A program made the position numbers and the translations under genes. 64,000 nucleotides of DNA from Roseiarcus sp963741405. GTDB lineage: Bacteria > Pseudomonadota > Alphaproteobacteria > Rhizobiales > Beijerinckiaceae. Below the pieces are notes generated by a model. That model ran no database searches. It saw only the letters and a program-made list of their open reading frames with translations, and had not been told where the DNA came from. Where the stretch lies: assembly GCA_963741405.1 (NCBI GenBank), contig CAVUHX010000039.1, positions 372,001 to 436,000 on the forward strand. Reading direction: 5' to 3'. Below, piece after piece: positions 27,043-36,405 of this stretch (its first letter is position 1; the number at the start of each line of letters is the position of its first letter).

Positions 27043-27618
27043 ATGCCGCCCGACATTTATAGCCAGATTGAAGCTTCGTTGCTGAAGGTCTATTCGATGC
27101 CCCACAATGTCGCGGAATTTCGCACAAAGGATCCGATGTGGACGCCGGCTGCGGCGGTCGCCAAAACCGTTGCCGGTATCCGTTCCGGCCTGCGCGGGGT
27201 CCCGGTGGAAGAGACTTTCTTCGGGCCGAAACTCTTCCTCCGGGTTGTCGGAAGAGCGCCTCAGGGAGCCTATAGCGGACAATGGTGGTTCGACGCCGCG
27301 ATTCTGGACGGCCTCGAGCGCGCCTATTCACGGATCTACTTTCAGGCCGCTGATCGCAAAGCAGTCATTCGTGACATGTTGCGAGAGATCCTCGCGATCT
27401 CCAAGGAATGGAACGAAATCTCGGAGGTTTGGGCGCTCGACGTGCCGGCAGGCAATTCGATCGTGGGTTACACCGGGTTTGGGACCCCGCAGCAATTGTT
27501 TTCGAACCTGCCTCTGTCGGCCAAGGGCAATCGAATGCTCGTCGGGAGGGCCAAACAGATCTTTTTCGTCGTCAAGAATCCGCTTTGGGTAACGCTTTAC
27601 GAGCGTTTGGGCGCCTGA
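27043..27618 (+). CDS. Conserved protein of unknown function
   Basis: A 191-residue protein I do not recognise. The start at 27043 has GGAGATGGGGAG just upstream; a longer frame to 26887 lacks a site. It has no signal peptide or membrane helix. Notable segments are AYSGQWWFDAAILDGLERAYSR (in part) and VPAGNSIVGYTGFGTPQQ, and aromatic residues are frequent. It is in the same direction as the MFS gene, 157 bases ahead. No function is proposed. Confidence 0.65.
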   Translation: MPPDIYSQIEASLLKVYSMPHNVAEFRTKDPMWTPAAAVAKTVAGIRSGLRGVPVEETFFGPKLFLRVVGRAPQGAYSGQWWFDAAILDGLERAYSRIYFQAADRKAVIRDMLREILAISKEWNEISEVWALDVPAGNSIVGYTGFGTPQQLFSNLPLSAKGNRMLVGRAKQIFFVVKNPLWVTLYERLGA

Positions 27619-27775
27619 CGAGGCTCGATCGAGCAGCGCCGGATCGTTGGTCCCGACCGAATAGCGCCGATTGACACCGCGCGCCTCGGGACGTTTACTA
27701 AGTTCCGGGTTCGACCGACCGCCGCAAGACGGCCCACGACAAGTTCCTCATAAAAGGATTAGGGAGGAACAGGAC

Positions 27776-29119
27776 ATGTCCAGTGCAGACATGGCAGGCG
27801 GCGGGACACGGCGCAGTGCAGGAGCTTTCGCCATCGGTCGCCGCCGGTGGACGATCGGGATCCTGCTTGGCGTCGGAATCCTGATCAATTACTTCGACCG
27901 GGTGAATATCTCGGTCGCGGCGCCGCAGCTCCAGCAGGAATTCGGGCTCACTCCGACCGACGTCGGGCTCCTGTTCAGCGCCTTCTTCTGGTCCTACGCC
28001 ATCCTGCAGGTGCCGGTCGGGATGGTGCTCGACCGTTTCGGCGTCATGCCGGTGAGCCGGATCGGCGCGTTCCTGTGGGGGGTCGCGTCGGGCCTCGTCG
28101 CCTTCGCCACCGGCTTCGGCACGATCTTCGGGGCGCGGGTCCTGCTCGGCGTCGCCGAGGCGCCGGCGTTTCCCGCGAACTCCAAGGCGACCGGCTACTG
28201 GTTCCCGCGCGGCGAACGCGCAATGGCGACTGCCATCTTCGACGCGGCGGCGAAGTTCTCCAATGTCATCGGCGTGCCTCTGGTGGCCGTGGCCGTCGTG
28301 ACGTTCGGCTGGCGCTGGGGCTTCGGCCTGACGGCGATCCTGAGCTTCGCCTATTTTCTCGCCTACTGGATCCTCTATCGCGACCCGAGCGCGGACGGGA
28401 GGCTGAGCCGGGAGGAACGGAACTATATCCGCGAGGGCGGCGCGACGCCCGAGGGGCCGTCCGAAGCCGGTTCCCTCGGGATGCTTGGCTACGTGATCAA
28501 GAACCGCAAAGTGTGGGGGCTGACCATCGGTTTCGCCGCCTATGGCTACACCTTCTATCTTTTCCTCACCTGGCTGCCGGGCTACCTGGTCTCGGCCATG
28601 CACATGAGCATCCTCAAGTCCGCCGGCTACGCCGCAATTCCGTGGCTGTTCGCCACCATCTCGGACCTGGTCGTCGGCGGGTGGCTGATCGACCGGATGA
28701 TCGCCCGAGGCCACGACGAGACAATCGTGCGCAAGACGGTGCTGGTCGGCGGGATGGTGCTGGGCCTCGCCGTCTTCGGCGCCACCATGACGACAACCCC
28801 GTTCTGGGCGATCGTCTGGATCTCGATCGCACTGAGCGGACTGGCCGCCGCGGCGCCGGTCGGATGGTCGATCCCGTCGCTGATCGCGCCGCGCGGCGGC
28901 ACCGGGACGATCGGCGGGGTGATGAACTTCTTCAACAACCTGATGGGGGCGGTGGCGCCGGCAGTGACCGGCGTGCTCGTGGGTGAGACGAATTCGTTCT
29001 CGACCGCATTCCTGGTGGCGGGTATCGTGCTGCTGGTCGGCATTTTTTCCTATGTCGTGGTGCTTGGTCGGATCGAGCCGATCCCGGAGCCGGAGGGCGG
29101 CTTACCGGCCTCGAGGTGA
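27776..29119 (+). CDS. MFS transporter, ACS (anion:cation symporter) family
   Basis: A 447-residue permease with about 12 membrane segments. The N-terminal NYFDRVNISVAAP and the loop between helices 2 and 3 (GMVLDRFG) match the ACS family of sugar-acid symporters (glucarate, galactonate, related hexuronates). The start at 27776 has AGGGAGGAACAGG. The next gene on the strand is a gluconokinase 40 bases away, so gluconate or another aldonate is a reasonable substrate by context; this is inference. Confidence 0.88.
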   Translation: MSSADMAGGGTRRSAGAFAIGRRRWTIGILLGVGILINYFDRVNISVAAPQLQQEFGLTPTDVGLLFSAFFWSYAILQVPVGMVLDRFGVMPVSRIGAFLWGVASGLVAFATGFGTIFGARVLLGVAEAPAFPANSKATGYWFPRGERAMATAIFDAAAKFSNVIGVPLVAVAVVTFGWRWGFGLTAILSFAYFLAYWILYRDPSADGRLSREERNYIREGGATPEGPSEAGSLGMLGYVIKNRKVWGLTIGFAAYGYTFYLFLTWLPGYLVSAMHMSILKSAGYAAIPWLFATISDLVVGGWLIDRMIARGHDETIVRKTVLVGGMVLGLAVFGATMTTTPFWAIVWISIALSGLAAAAPVGWSIPSLIAPRGGTGTIGGVMNFFNNLMGAVAPAVTGVLVGETNSFSTAFLVAGIVLLVGIFSYVVVLGRIEPIPEPEGGLPASR

Positions 29120-29159
29120 CGATCCAGTGGCTGCGGCGAACGCGTCGGGAGGGACGGTG

Positions 29160-29717
29160 GTGAGCGAAGCCGATCCGGCGTCGCCGTGTCATGCGCTGGT
29201 GATCATGGGCGTGTCGGGCAGCGGCAAGTCGACCGTCGCCGAGCGTCTCGCCGAGCGCCTCGGCTGGCAGATGATGGAGGGCGACCGCCTGCATCCCGCG
29301 GCGAATGTCGACAAGATGCGCCAAGGGATTCCGCTCGACGACGCCGACCGGGCGCCATGGCTCGATCGAATCGGGGAAGAGCTGAAAGCCTGGGGCGCCG
29401 CCGGCCGCTCCTTGGTGCTGACGTGCTCGGCCCTGAAGCGCGCCTATCGCGCCCGGATTCTCGCCGCGCGGCCCGACGTCCGGTTTGTCTATCTCAAGGG
29501 CTCGAAGGAGCTGATCGCCAGCCGGGTCAGCGTTCGTCATCACGAATATATGCCCGCGTCTCTCCTCGCGAGCCAGTTCGACACCCTCGAGGAGCCGGCG
29601 CCGGGCGAGCCGGTCATCGTCGTGGACGCCGGCGGCTCGCCGGAGGTCGAAGTGCAGGAAATCATTGACGCGATCGGCATCGGCGGGCCGGGAGCGGAGC
29701 CAGGGACGCGTTCGTGA
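29160..29717 (+). CDS. Gluconokinase
   Basis: A 185-residue P-loop kinase of the GntK type that phosphorylates gluconate to 6-phosphogluconate, feeding the Entner-Doudoroff or pentose-phosphate pathway. The Walker A motif is MGVSGSGKST, followed by the family's EGDRLHPAANVDKM and the LTCSALKRAYR segment, in the expected order and length. The GTG start at 29160 follows GGGAGGGACG. It comes directly after the ACS-family transporter, which strengthens both calls. The next gene may start at GTG 29714, overlapping its stop. Confidence 0.93.
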   Translation: MSEADPASPCHALVIMGVSGSGKSTVAERLAERLGWQMMEGDRLHPAANVDKMRQGIPLDDADRAPWLDRIGEELKAWGAAGRSLVLTCSALKRAYRARILAARPDVRFVYLKGSKELIASRVSVRHHEYMPASLLASQFDTLEEPAPGEPVIVVDAGGSPEVEVQEIIDAIGIGGPGAEPGTRS

Positions 29718-29779
29718 CCGACCGTGGTTCGGCACGGCAGGCGGCAAACGCAAGGGCTCGAGATCAAGGAACTGTTCGC

Positions 29780-30502
29780 GTGAAACTCACGGAATTCAAG
29801 GCCCTCACGTTCGACTGCTACGGTACGCTGATCGACTGGGAGTCGGGGATGATCGAGGCGCTGAAACCGCTGACCGATAAGGTCGGGCGGTCCCTCGACC
29901 GCGACGCCGTCCTCGAGGCGCATGCGCGGCACGAATCCGCGCAGCAGTTGCAGACGCCCGCCAAGCTCTATCGGGATCTCCTCGCCGTCGTCTATCGGCG
30001 GCTAGCGGAAGAATGGGGCGTCACGGCGACTTGGGCAGACTGCGTCGCCTACGGCCGCTCAGTGGCGGACTGGCCGGCCTTTGCGGATTCCCCCGGCGCG
30101 CTCCAGTATCTCAAGCAGCACTACAAACTCGCGATCCTGTCGAACGTCGACAATGAAAGCTTCGCCGCAAGCAACGAGAAGCTCATGGTCGACTTCGACG
30201 CGATTTACACCGCCGAGGACATCGGCTCCTACAAGCCGTCCGACCGCAATTTCGACTACATGCTGGAGAGGCTCAGCACGCTCGGGATCGGGAAACATGA
30301 CATCCTGCACACTGCAGAAAGCATGTTCCACGATCACGTTCCGGCCAACAAGCACGGGCTGGCCTCGTGCTGGATCTACCGGCGGCATGACAAGGAGGGC
30401 TTCGGCGCTACCATGCACCCGGGCAAGATGCCGAAATATGGTTTCCGTTTCGACAGCATGGCCGATCTGGTCAAGGCGCATCAGAACGAACTCGGCGGCT
30501 GA
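29780..30502 (+). CDS. Haloacid dehalogenase-type hydrolase (type II)
   Basis: A 240-residue HAD-superfamily hydrolase of the L-2-haloacid dehalogenase subfamily. Motif I is TFDCYGTLIDWE with the nucleophilic Asp. Motif II is the strand LAILSNVDN, and motif III/IV is reached through AEDIGSYKPSDRNF. The C-terminal HAESMFHDH-like turn (HTAESMFHDHVPA) also fits. Substrate may be a phosphate ester or halo-acid; the HAD family alone does not settle this. Start taken at GTG 29780 with AAGGA; GTG 29714 is possible. Third gene of the MFS-gluconokinase operon. Confidence 0.87.
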   Translation: MKLTEFKALTFDCYGTLIDWESGMIEALKPLTDKVGRSLDRDAVLEAHARHESAQQLQTPAKLYRDLLAVVYRRLAEEWGVTATWADCVAYGRSVADWPAFADSPGALQYLKQHYKLAILSNVDNESFAASNEKLMVDFDAIYTAEDIGSYKPSDRNFDYMLERLSTLGIGKHDILHTAESMFHDHVPANKHGLASCWIYRRHDKEGFGATMHPGKMPKYGFRFDSMADLVKAHQNELGG

Positions 30503-30591
30503 CTGCGCAGGGCCCGTCGGGCGGTGAGTTTTCCGACTCCGGATCGCGCCGATGTCGACATCCCGGGGCGTGAGATCGATCTCGGTTCCGC

Positions 30592-32340
30592 TCACTCTGC
30601 TGCGGCCGCTGTCTCCCGCTTCGGCGCGCCGTAGGTGTCGGGGATCTTGTCGGCGTAGCCCGCGACGAAGTCGTGGGCGTGATCGATCTCGGCAGAGGGA
30701 CGCAGCGCCTCGTCGACGTAGGTTCCCGCCGTCTTGTCGGCGACGACGCGGCGGTAGATCGCGCGGTAGCGCAGGGCGAGCGCCAGCCATTTCGACAGGA
30801 CCCTGGTGAAGTCGCATGCGCGCCAGGGATAGAAGACGAGCGGATTGACAACCGGCAGGCCGTGCCGGCGCTGGGTGCGGATCTTTCGCCGCACGTAGCC
30901 GAACTGGAGCGGATGCACGCCCTCGATGCGCGACGATCCGGAGAAGACCGTCATCGCGTCGACGATCTTCTTCGGGCTGATGCCGCTCGCCACCGCCCGG
31001 CGAAGCACGGTCTCGACATGCGCGTCGGAATAGTAGCGCGCCCAGGCGTCGCGGTAGACGCCGCGCCACGCATCCGCCGACATGACCGGATGATCGGCGC
31101 AGACATGCTCGAGATCGTAATTGTTCATGTCTCCCTCCATCCGCGCGCCCTTGAGATGGAGGACTTTATGATCTTCCGAACCGGGCAGGGGGGTGAGGAA
31201 GAAGAACTCGAGGATGTCGATCGGCAGTTCGCGCTTGATCGTCTCGATATCGCGCGCGATCAATTCGGGCGTGTCGGTCGGAAAGCCCAGGATGTAGCCC
31301 GCCCAGGTCATCACCTTGGCGCGCTTCCACGCCAGCAGCATCTCGCGATATTCCCAGATCTTGTTCTGCCGCTTCTTGGCCCCCATCAGCAACTCGGGAT
31401 TGATGTTCTCGAGCCCGATGAACACGGCGTTGCAGCCGGCCCGCGCCGCCTTCTCGATGAAACCCGGAATCTTGTGGCAGAGCGTGTCGACCTGAAGCAG
31501 CAGGCGGATCCGGAAGCCCTGGTTCTCGCGCAGCTCGATCAGCCGGTCGAGGATCGGCTCCCAGTTGCGGTTGCGGGCGAAATTGTCGTCGGTGACGAAG
31601 AATCGCGTGACGTCCTGGGCCGCGTTGGCGCGCACGATCGCCTCGACGTCGTCGGCGGTGCGGTAGCGCGACTTGCGGCCCTGGACATTGATGATCGTGC
31701 AGAAGCTGCACTGATAGGGGCAGCCGCGGCCGGCGTCGAAGCTGGCGTAATGGCCGGCCACCTTGGTCACGACGGAGCGGGGCAGGACGGGAATCGCGGC
31801 CGCCGCCATGTCGGGCATGTCGTCGAGATAGGTGTACAGCGGCTTTGCGGCGCCGGCGTCGATGTCGCGCAGAAAAGCCGCGAGACGCCCCTCGCTTTCG
31901 CCGGCGAACAGGATCATGCCGAGCTTTTGGGCTTCCTTCAGCTCCGGCGGCAATTCCGGCAGCATGGCGATGCAGCCCGAGACGTGGAAGCCGCCGACGG
32001 CAACCGTGACGCCGAGGGCGCGGAACTGGCGGCCGATGTCGAGCGCGCGGGGGAACTGATTGGTCTGGACGCCGACCAGGGCGACGAATCCGCCTGCCGC
32101 GTCGCGGATGCGCCGGGCGATGGCCGGGATGTCGACGATTGTGTTGCACTCGTCGAAGACGTCGATTGTGATCGCGACGTCGGGACCGAGCGCCCGCTCC
32201 TCGGCGCATTGTGCGAGAAGGCCGTAGACGCTGGCGAGGCTGTTCGACGGGATCGTCGAGCGCCGCCACTGGATGACGTAACCGTCGTCGTCATAGTGCG
32301 ACGGCTTGATGAGCACGATCGGGAACTTGCGCGTCGTCAT
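30592..32340 (-). CDS. B12-binding-domain radical SAM protein
   Basis: A 582-residue protein with an N-terminal cobalamin-binding-like Rossmann region (about residues 5-170) and a radical SAM core from about residue 190. The iron-sulfur motif C-x3-C-x2-C is visible as GCPYQCSFCT. The C-terminal third (about residues 400-582) is Arg-rich and lacks a named domain. Proteins of this class carry out methylations or other radical reactions on lipids or natural products. The start at 32340 is an ATG reading MTTRKFPIVLIKPSHYDDD. It has no obvious pathway partners and lies alone between two unrelated operons. Confidence 0.87.
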   Translation of the reverse strand: MTTRKFPIVLIKPSHYDDDGYVIQWRRSTIPSNSLASVYGLLAQCAEERALGPDVAITIDVFDECNTIVDIPAIARRIRDAAGGFVALVGVQTNQFPRALDIGRQFRALGVTVAVGGFHVSGCIAMLPELPPELKEAQKLGMILFAGESEGRLAAFLRDIDAGAAKPLYTYLDDMPDMAAAAIPVLPRSVVTKVAGHYASFDAGRGCPYQCSFCTIINVQGRKSRYRTADDVEAIVRANAAQDVTRFFVTDDNFARNRNWEPILDRLIELRENQGFRIRLLLQVDTLCHKIPGFIEKAARAGCNAVFIGLENINPELLMGAKKRQNKIWEYREMLLAWKRAKVMTWAGYILGFPTDTPELIARDIETIKRELPIDILEFFFLTPLPGSEDHKVLHLKGARMEGDMNNYDLEHVCADHPVMSADAWRGVYRDAWARYYSDAHVETVLRRAVASGISPKKIVDAMTVFSGSSRIEGVHPLQFGYVRRKIRTQRRHGLPVVNPLVFYPWRACDFTRVLSKWLALALRYRAIYRRVVADKTAGTYVDEALRPSAEIDHAHDFVAGYADKIPDTYGAPKRETAAAAE

Positions 32341-32742
32341 GGGCGGTCCGCGTCCTCGTCCATTATTGCGCGGTCGGCGCGGCAGCCCTCGGGCCGTCGG
32401 TCGCCGTCGGGAGGGTCTAGACAGTTGGCGGCGCGCTGACAACTGCCATTCGAAAATCATGCGCCTTGGCTACGAGGTTAAGGCGACGCCGGCCGCGTTG
32501 GCGCCTCGTCTCGGCCCGCAAACGCTTTTCCCCCTTCGCCGACCTCCTGGACGCCGAGGAGGACGAAGCGGCGACGGCGCGCCTCACGCAAAGGCAAGAG
32601 CGTCGGCCGGCCGGTCGGCTCGGACGCCTTCTTGGCCGCGCTGGAAGCCCAGACCTGCCGCCCCCCCCCACGCCCTTGAAGCGCGGACCCCAGGCCAATG
32701 GGGGCCCGAGCGAAGCCGGCAAAGGAGTAAAACGCACTGTCA

Positions 32743-32766
32743 CCGGAAACCTGTCCGGAAACCTGT
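32743..32766. repeat. Tandem pair of 12-bp units
   Basis: CCGGAAACCTGT occurs twice head to tail (32743-32754 and 32755-32766), and a partial third copy, CCGGAAACC, starts at 32769. It precedes the PIN-domain remnant. Confidence 0.8.
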
Positions 32767-32784
32767 CACCGGAAACCGCGGAAA

Positions 32785-32867
32785 CCCGCGATATCATCCT
32801 CGTCACCTCCAACCGCGCCAACTTCGAGAGGGCCGGTATCAACGTCGTCGACCCTTTCGGCCGCTGA
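32785..32867 (+). pseudogene. Remnant of a PIN-domain (VapC-like) toxin C terminus
   Basis: The frame reads RDIILVTSNRANFERAG and then INVVDPF before stopping at 32867. This is the usual ending of PIN-domain ribonucleases, where a strand reaching LVT-N is followed by F-R-G and a final VVDPF-like strand. The upstream catalytic Asp residues are missing, because the frame immediately before is repeat DNA. A short fragment, so the call is tentative. Confidence 0.45.
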
Positions 32868-33153
32868 TCGAGCCAAACGTGGCCTTGCCCGGGCGGCTCC
32901 AGGGCAGACACCCACCGTTGGATTGGAGCGCAAGGGACCCGGTTTTGTCTTGCCACGACAGGTTTGTTCATGGTATGTTCCACGAGACGCACCCCGCGGC
33001 GCACATACCAAGGCAGTCGGCAAGATGGTAAAGGAGCTTCCACGCGAGGCGAACATCCATGATGACGCCGGCTCGAACTCGTTGCGCCTCGCGCCGCCGC
33101 CGCATAGCGCGTGCACGCATCGCGCGCATCCGGCGGTCGGGTTGAATTGCCCG

Positions 33154-33357
33154 AGAATGGCGCCGCAAACCGTTGAAAAGGCTCAATCCGCGCCTGAACG
33201 CTGCATGGCGCTTTGGAGCAACGAAATCTGGGGCGCCTGGCCGTTCCCGTTCGCTTCGCCGGGCCCCGACGTCCTCGCAACCCCATTGCCGGCATTTTTG
33301 CCAAGCCCGGTAATTGGATCAAGAATGGCGCCGCAAAGCCTTGAAAAGGTTCAATCC
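33154..33357. repeat. Pair of 36-bp imperfect direct repeats
   Basis: Units 33154-33189 and 33322-33357 both begin AGAATGGCGCCGCAAA and end TCAATCC, with three mismatches in 36 bases. On the minus strand both translate as IEPFQ-FAAPF. Similar short segments recur, from memory, between genes in related genomes. Their role is unknown. Confidence 0.7.
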
Positions 33358-33454
33358 CGGAATGGAAATGGCGCAAGGCGTTGCGGGAGAGCCTGAGACC
33401 GGCCCAGCCGCCGTTCCGGCGCGGCGGCGCGGCAGGCGCGCACCTTTCCGACAA

Positions 33455-34321
33455 TCAGTCCCATCTCCGGTGAGCCCACATCCATTGCTCCGGCGCCTCG
33501 CGGATGAAGGCTTCGAACTGCTTCTGCAGGGCGGCGGTCGCGACGATTGCGTCGGCTGCCCGGTCCTTGGTATGCGGAACAGGCACCGGCTCGATCCGGA
33601 TGATAAAGCGCACGTCCTTCTGCCGGAAGGCGGCGCCGGCATAGAGCGGCAGGCCTGCGGTGCGGGCAAGGAGGGCGGGAAAGGTGTTGGAGCGCGCGGG
33701 ATGGCCGAAGAAGGGAACCGTCGCGCCGCGGTCGTCGCGCAGGTCGGCGAGGAAGGCCGCACAGCCGCCCTGCCGCGCCACGCGCAGGAGCGCGCGCGCC
33801 GTCACCGGGGTCTTCGGCAGGAGCCCGCCCTCGTAGAGGAACTCGCGCAGCATGTGGGTTTCCGCATCGACATACGGGTTGCTCAGGCGCTGATAGACGC
33901 CGGTCACAGGCAGCCCAAGGCGTTTTCCGCCGGCAGCGATGATTTCCCAGTTGCCCAGGTGCAGGCTGCAAACGACGAACGGCCCGCCGCGGGCGATTTC
34001 GTCGAACCGTTCCTCCGGCTCGAACCGGATTCGCCCCTCCGCCACGATCTTCCTGAGGTGGAAGGACTCGCCGAAGGTGCGGCCGAGATTTTCCCACATG
34101 TCGGCTGCGAGCTTTCTGCGTTCGTCGAGCGGCATCTCGGGAAAAGCGAGCGCAAGATTCTTCAGCGCGCGCTCCTGCCGGTAAAGGCGGGGCGCGATCA
34201 GGCGCCACAAGTAGCCGGAATGGCGCGACGCGGCCTCGAGCGGATAGGCGCGCGCCACCGCCTGGAGCACCCGGAATCCCGCGTATTCCAGGCGAAAACG
34301 CAGGTCTTTGGAGAATGTCAT
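33455..34321 (-). CDS. Lauroyl/myristoyl-type lipid A acyltransferase (LpxL/HtrB family)
   Basis: A 288-residue inner-membrane-associated acyltransferase. It has the HtrB signature: CSLHLGNWEI with the catalytic His, the region around KTPVTARALLRVARQGG, and the C-terminal PEQWMWAHRRWD, which is nearly invariant in this family. It transfers a fatty acyl chain to a lipid A precursor or a related glycolipid. The start is taken at ATG 34321, where similarity begins (MTFSKDLRFRLEYAGF); the longer frame upstream is the shadow of the divergent caspase gene. There is no lipid A operon beside it. Confidence 0.9.
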   Translation of the reverse strand: MTFSKDLRFRLEYAGFRVLQAVARAYPLEAASRHSGYLWRLIAPRLYRQERALKNLALAFPEMPLDERRKLAADMWENLGRTFGESFHLRKIVAEGRIRFEPEERFDEIARGGPFVVCSLHLGNWEIIAAGGKRLGLPVTGVYQRLSNPYVDAETHMLREFLYEGGLLPKTPVTARALLRVARQGGCAAFLADLRDDRGATVPFFGHPARSNTFPALLARTAGLPLYAGAAFRQKDVRFIIRIEPVPVPHTKDRAADAIVATAALQKQFEAFIREAPEQWMWAHRRWD

Positions 34322-34552
34322 CAGTCGGCCAGGCCCATCGGCTCCCAGGGCCGAAAGCGCCTGATTGCGCAGGCGCCGCGGCAGTGTCAAGCAAGCGCTC
34401 GCGGCGGTGTGAGCGGCGCCACATTCGTGACCTCCCTCGTGTGATAGTGTGTATAATCGGGTGAAAGGCTTGAAAAGGGCGTTGTGTAGCGGGCGACAGG
34501 AGGGCGGCGCCAACGGCCGCTCCGTGACCGCAAGCGGAAAAGGACAGGAACC

Positions 34553-36274
34553 GTGCGCATGGTTGTTTTCCACCCGGTGGCCCGTCTTGCATTGCGTCTT
34601 CGCTCGGTCGGGCTCCGGCTGTGGATGATCGGAATTCGCCGGTCGTCCCTGCTTTGCGCCATCCTGGGCGTCGCCTTCCTCGCCGCGCCGGCGGTCGCCG
34701 ACGCTCCGGCCGACAAGCGGGTCGCCCTCGTCATCGGCAACGGCGCGTACCAGAACGCGCCCACGCTCGACAACGCGACCTTCGACGCGCGGGCCGTCGC
34801 GGAGGCGTTCCGGAAGCTCGGATTCACCGTGGTCGACGGCTACGACCTCGACATCGCCGAAATGCGGGCGAAAGTCTCCGAGTTTTCGTCGGATCTGCCC
34901 GGCGCCAAATCGGCTGTGATCTATTACGCCGGGCACGGCATTTCGGTCGACGAGGAGAATTACCTCATCCCGACGGACATCGTGCTCAAGAGCCCGACCG
35001 ATCTCGACCTCGGCGCGATCAGCGTCTCGCTCATTCTCAAGCAGATGAAGCGCGACGACCGGGTCAACGTCGTCGTCCTCGACGCCTGCCGCGACAATCC
35101 TTTCGCCGCGGCGCTGGCGAGGAGCAAGACCCGGTCGATCGTGGGCGAGCGGGGCCTCAGCCGGATCGACGGCGATCTTGCGCGCGGCACGCTGATCGCC
35201 TTCGCCAGTGACCCGAAGAGTACGGCGCTCGACGGCCCGCCGGGCGAGCACAGCCCGTTCACCGCAGCCTTCCTCGACCATGTCTTCGATCCCGGCGTGC
35301 CAATCGACACGGTCATGAGCCGGGTGCGCACCGAGGTTTGGGAGAAGACCAATCACGGCCAGTTGCCCTGGGTGAACACCTCGCTCATCGGCGATTATGC
35401 GCTGAACCCGCAGCCCGCACCCGCACTGGCGCAGGAGGGCGCAGCGGAGATCGCAAAAGCTGAACCGCCCGCCGCCAGCGTTCCCGAACGGCAGAGTCGG
35501 GAGGATCTGCTCTGGGAATCGGCGCAGCATTCCAACCTACCCGGCGACTACCAGGCCTATCTCGACGCCTTTCCGAACGGGTTCTTCGCGCCAATGGCGA
35601 AGAACCGGATCGCGGCCCTCGAGAACCCGGGCGTCTCCCGGTCGGAGCAGGCGTCGGAACCGGAAAAGCCGCCGGAAAAGGACTGGAAGACGGAGATCGG
35701 AACGGCGGAGACGGAGAAGGCCCTCAATCTGACCTCTGCCGACGAGAAGGAGATCCAGCAACGGCTGACGGCCCTCGATCTTTACAAGGGTCCGGCGACG
35801 GGCGCGCTCGATCCGCCGACCCGCCGGGCGATCACCGAGTGGCAGAAGAGCCGCGGGGCCGCGTTGAGCTCCTACCTTGGCCCGATGCAATTGGCGGAGC
35901 TGCGCCAGGAAAGCGAAGACGCCTACCAGAAGCTTCTCGCCGCCCGGCCGGCGCCCAAGCCGAAGGCCGCCGAGAGCGCGAAGCCGGCGCCGCGCGCGGC
36001 CAAGGCGCGGGCAGTGGTCAAGGAGCCGGCGAGAGAGCCAGCCAAGGCGCCGGCCCGGCGAAACGCCAGACGACCGTCGCCGGCCCGGACCGAATCTGCC
36101 GGGGCAAGTCCGGCCGCGGCTCCCCGTTGCAACGGAACTCCGCAGTGGTGCAGGCAGGCGGGGTTGTCTGACGACAGCAGCCCGCCTCCGGGTCGGCCAC
36201 CGGAATGGCTCGGCGGGTTCACGACCGGAGTGGGAGCCGGGATGCTGATGGGCGGCTTCCGCCGCCACTACTGA
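34553..36274 (+). CDS. Exported caspase-like (peptidase C14) protein with C-terminal peptidoglycan-binding-like region
   Basis: A 573-residue protein with a signal peptide (SLLCAILGVAFLAAPAVADA). The caspase p20 domain covers about residues 58-285 and has both catalytic residues: His128 in YYAGHGIS and Cys179 in LDACRDNPF. It is followed by a motif of the type LWESAQHSNLPGDYQAYLDA and then FPNGFFAP (about 320-360), a peptidoglycan-binding-like helical unit (about 385-460), and an Ala/Pro/Lys-rich tail ending in a Gly-rich segment. Such proteins are common in Hyphomicrobiales and are probably periplasmic arginine/lysine-specific proteases. Start GTG 34553; ATG 34559 is equally near the ribosome-binding site. 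It is divergent from the acyltransferase gene. Confidence 0.88.
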   Translation: MRMVVFHPVARLALRLRSVGLRLWMIGIRRSSLLCAILGVAFLAAPAVADAPADKRVALVIGNGAYQNAPTLDNATFDARAVAEAFRKLGFTVVDGYDLDIAEMRAKVSEFSSDLPGAKSAVIYYAGHGISVDEENYLIPTDIVLKSPTDLDLGAISVSLILKQMKRDDRVNVVVLDACRDNPFAAALARSKTRSIVGERGLSRIDGDLARGTLIAFASDPKSTALDGPPGEHSPFTAAFLDHVFDPGVPIDTVMSRVRTEVWEKTNHGQLPWVNTSLIGDYALNPQPAPALAQEGAAEIAKAEPPAASVPERQSREDLLWESAQHSNLPGDYQAYLDAFPNGFFAPMAKNRIAALENPGVSRSEQASEPEKPPEKDWKTEIGTAETEKALNLTSADEKEIQQRLTALDLYKGPATGALDPPTRRAITEWQKSRGAALSSYLGPMQLAELRQESEDAYQKLLAARPAPKPKAAESAKPAPRAAKARAVVKEPAREPAKAPARRNARRPSPARTESAGASPAAAPRCNGTPQWCRQAGLSDDSSPPPGRPPEWLGGFTTGVGAGMLMGGFRRHY

Positions 36275-36405
36275 CGGGCCGCTTCAGTAGCCACGGTTCG
36301 AGAGGGGCGCTACGCCCCGCGACAAAAAAACCGTTCAAAGACGGCGATCGCTCGTGTAAAGCCTGCTGCGGAGTCGCAGGAGAGGCGACCGCGGACGGAG
36401 GATCG

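Larger units (their letters stand above)
32341..33454. other. Degenerate 1.1 kb region with gene and repeat remnants
   Basis: No intact gene is supported. Four things are visible: a tandem pair of 12-base units at 32743-32766; a PIN-domain C-terminal remnant at about 32785-32867; a pair of 36-base imperfect direct repeats (33154-33189 and 33322-33357); and long frames on both strands with irregular Arg/Pro-rich composition that I take as spurious. The whole looks like eroded DNA between the radical SAM gene and the acyltransferase gene. Confidence 0.6.

Noticed and set aside
30673..32439. 588-residue plus-strand frame opposite the radical SAM gene
   Set aside because: Composition of an antisense shadow (Asp/Arg/Gly-rich). 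The minus-strand protein has a complete iron-sulfur motif.
32417..33454. 345-residue minus-strand frame in the degenerate region
   Set aside because: Irregular composition, built from repeat units, no start site and no known domain.
34322..35530. N-terminal extension of the acyltransferase frame to 691 residues
   Set aside because: It lies opposite the caspase-like gene and shows no family match; similarity to LpxL begins at 34321.
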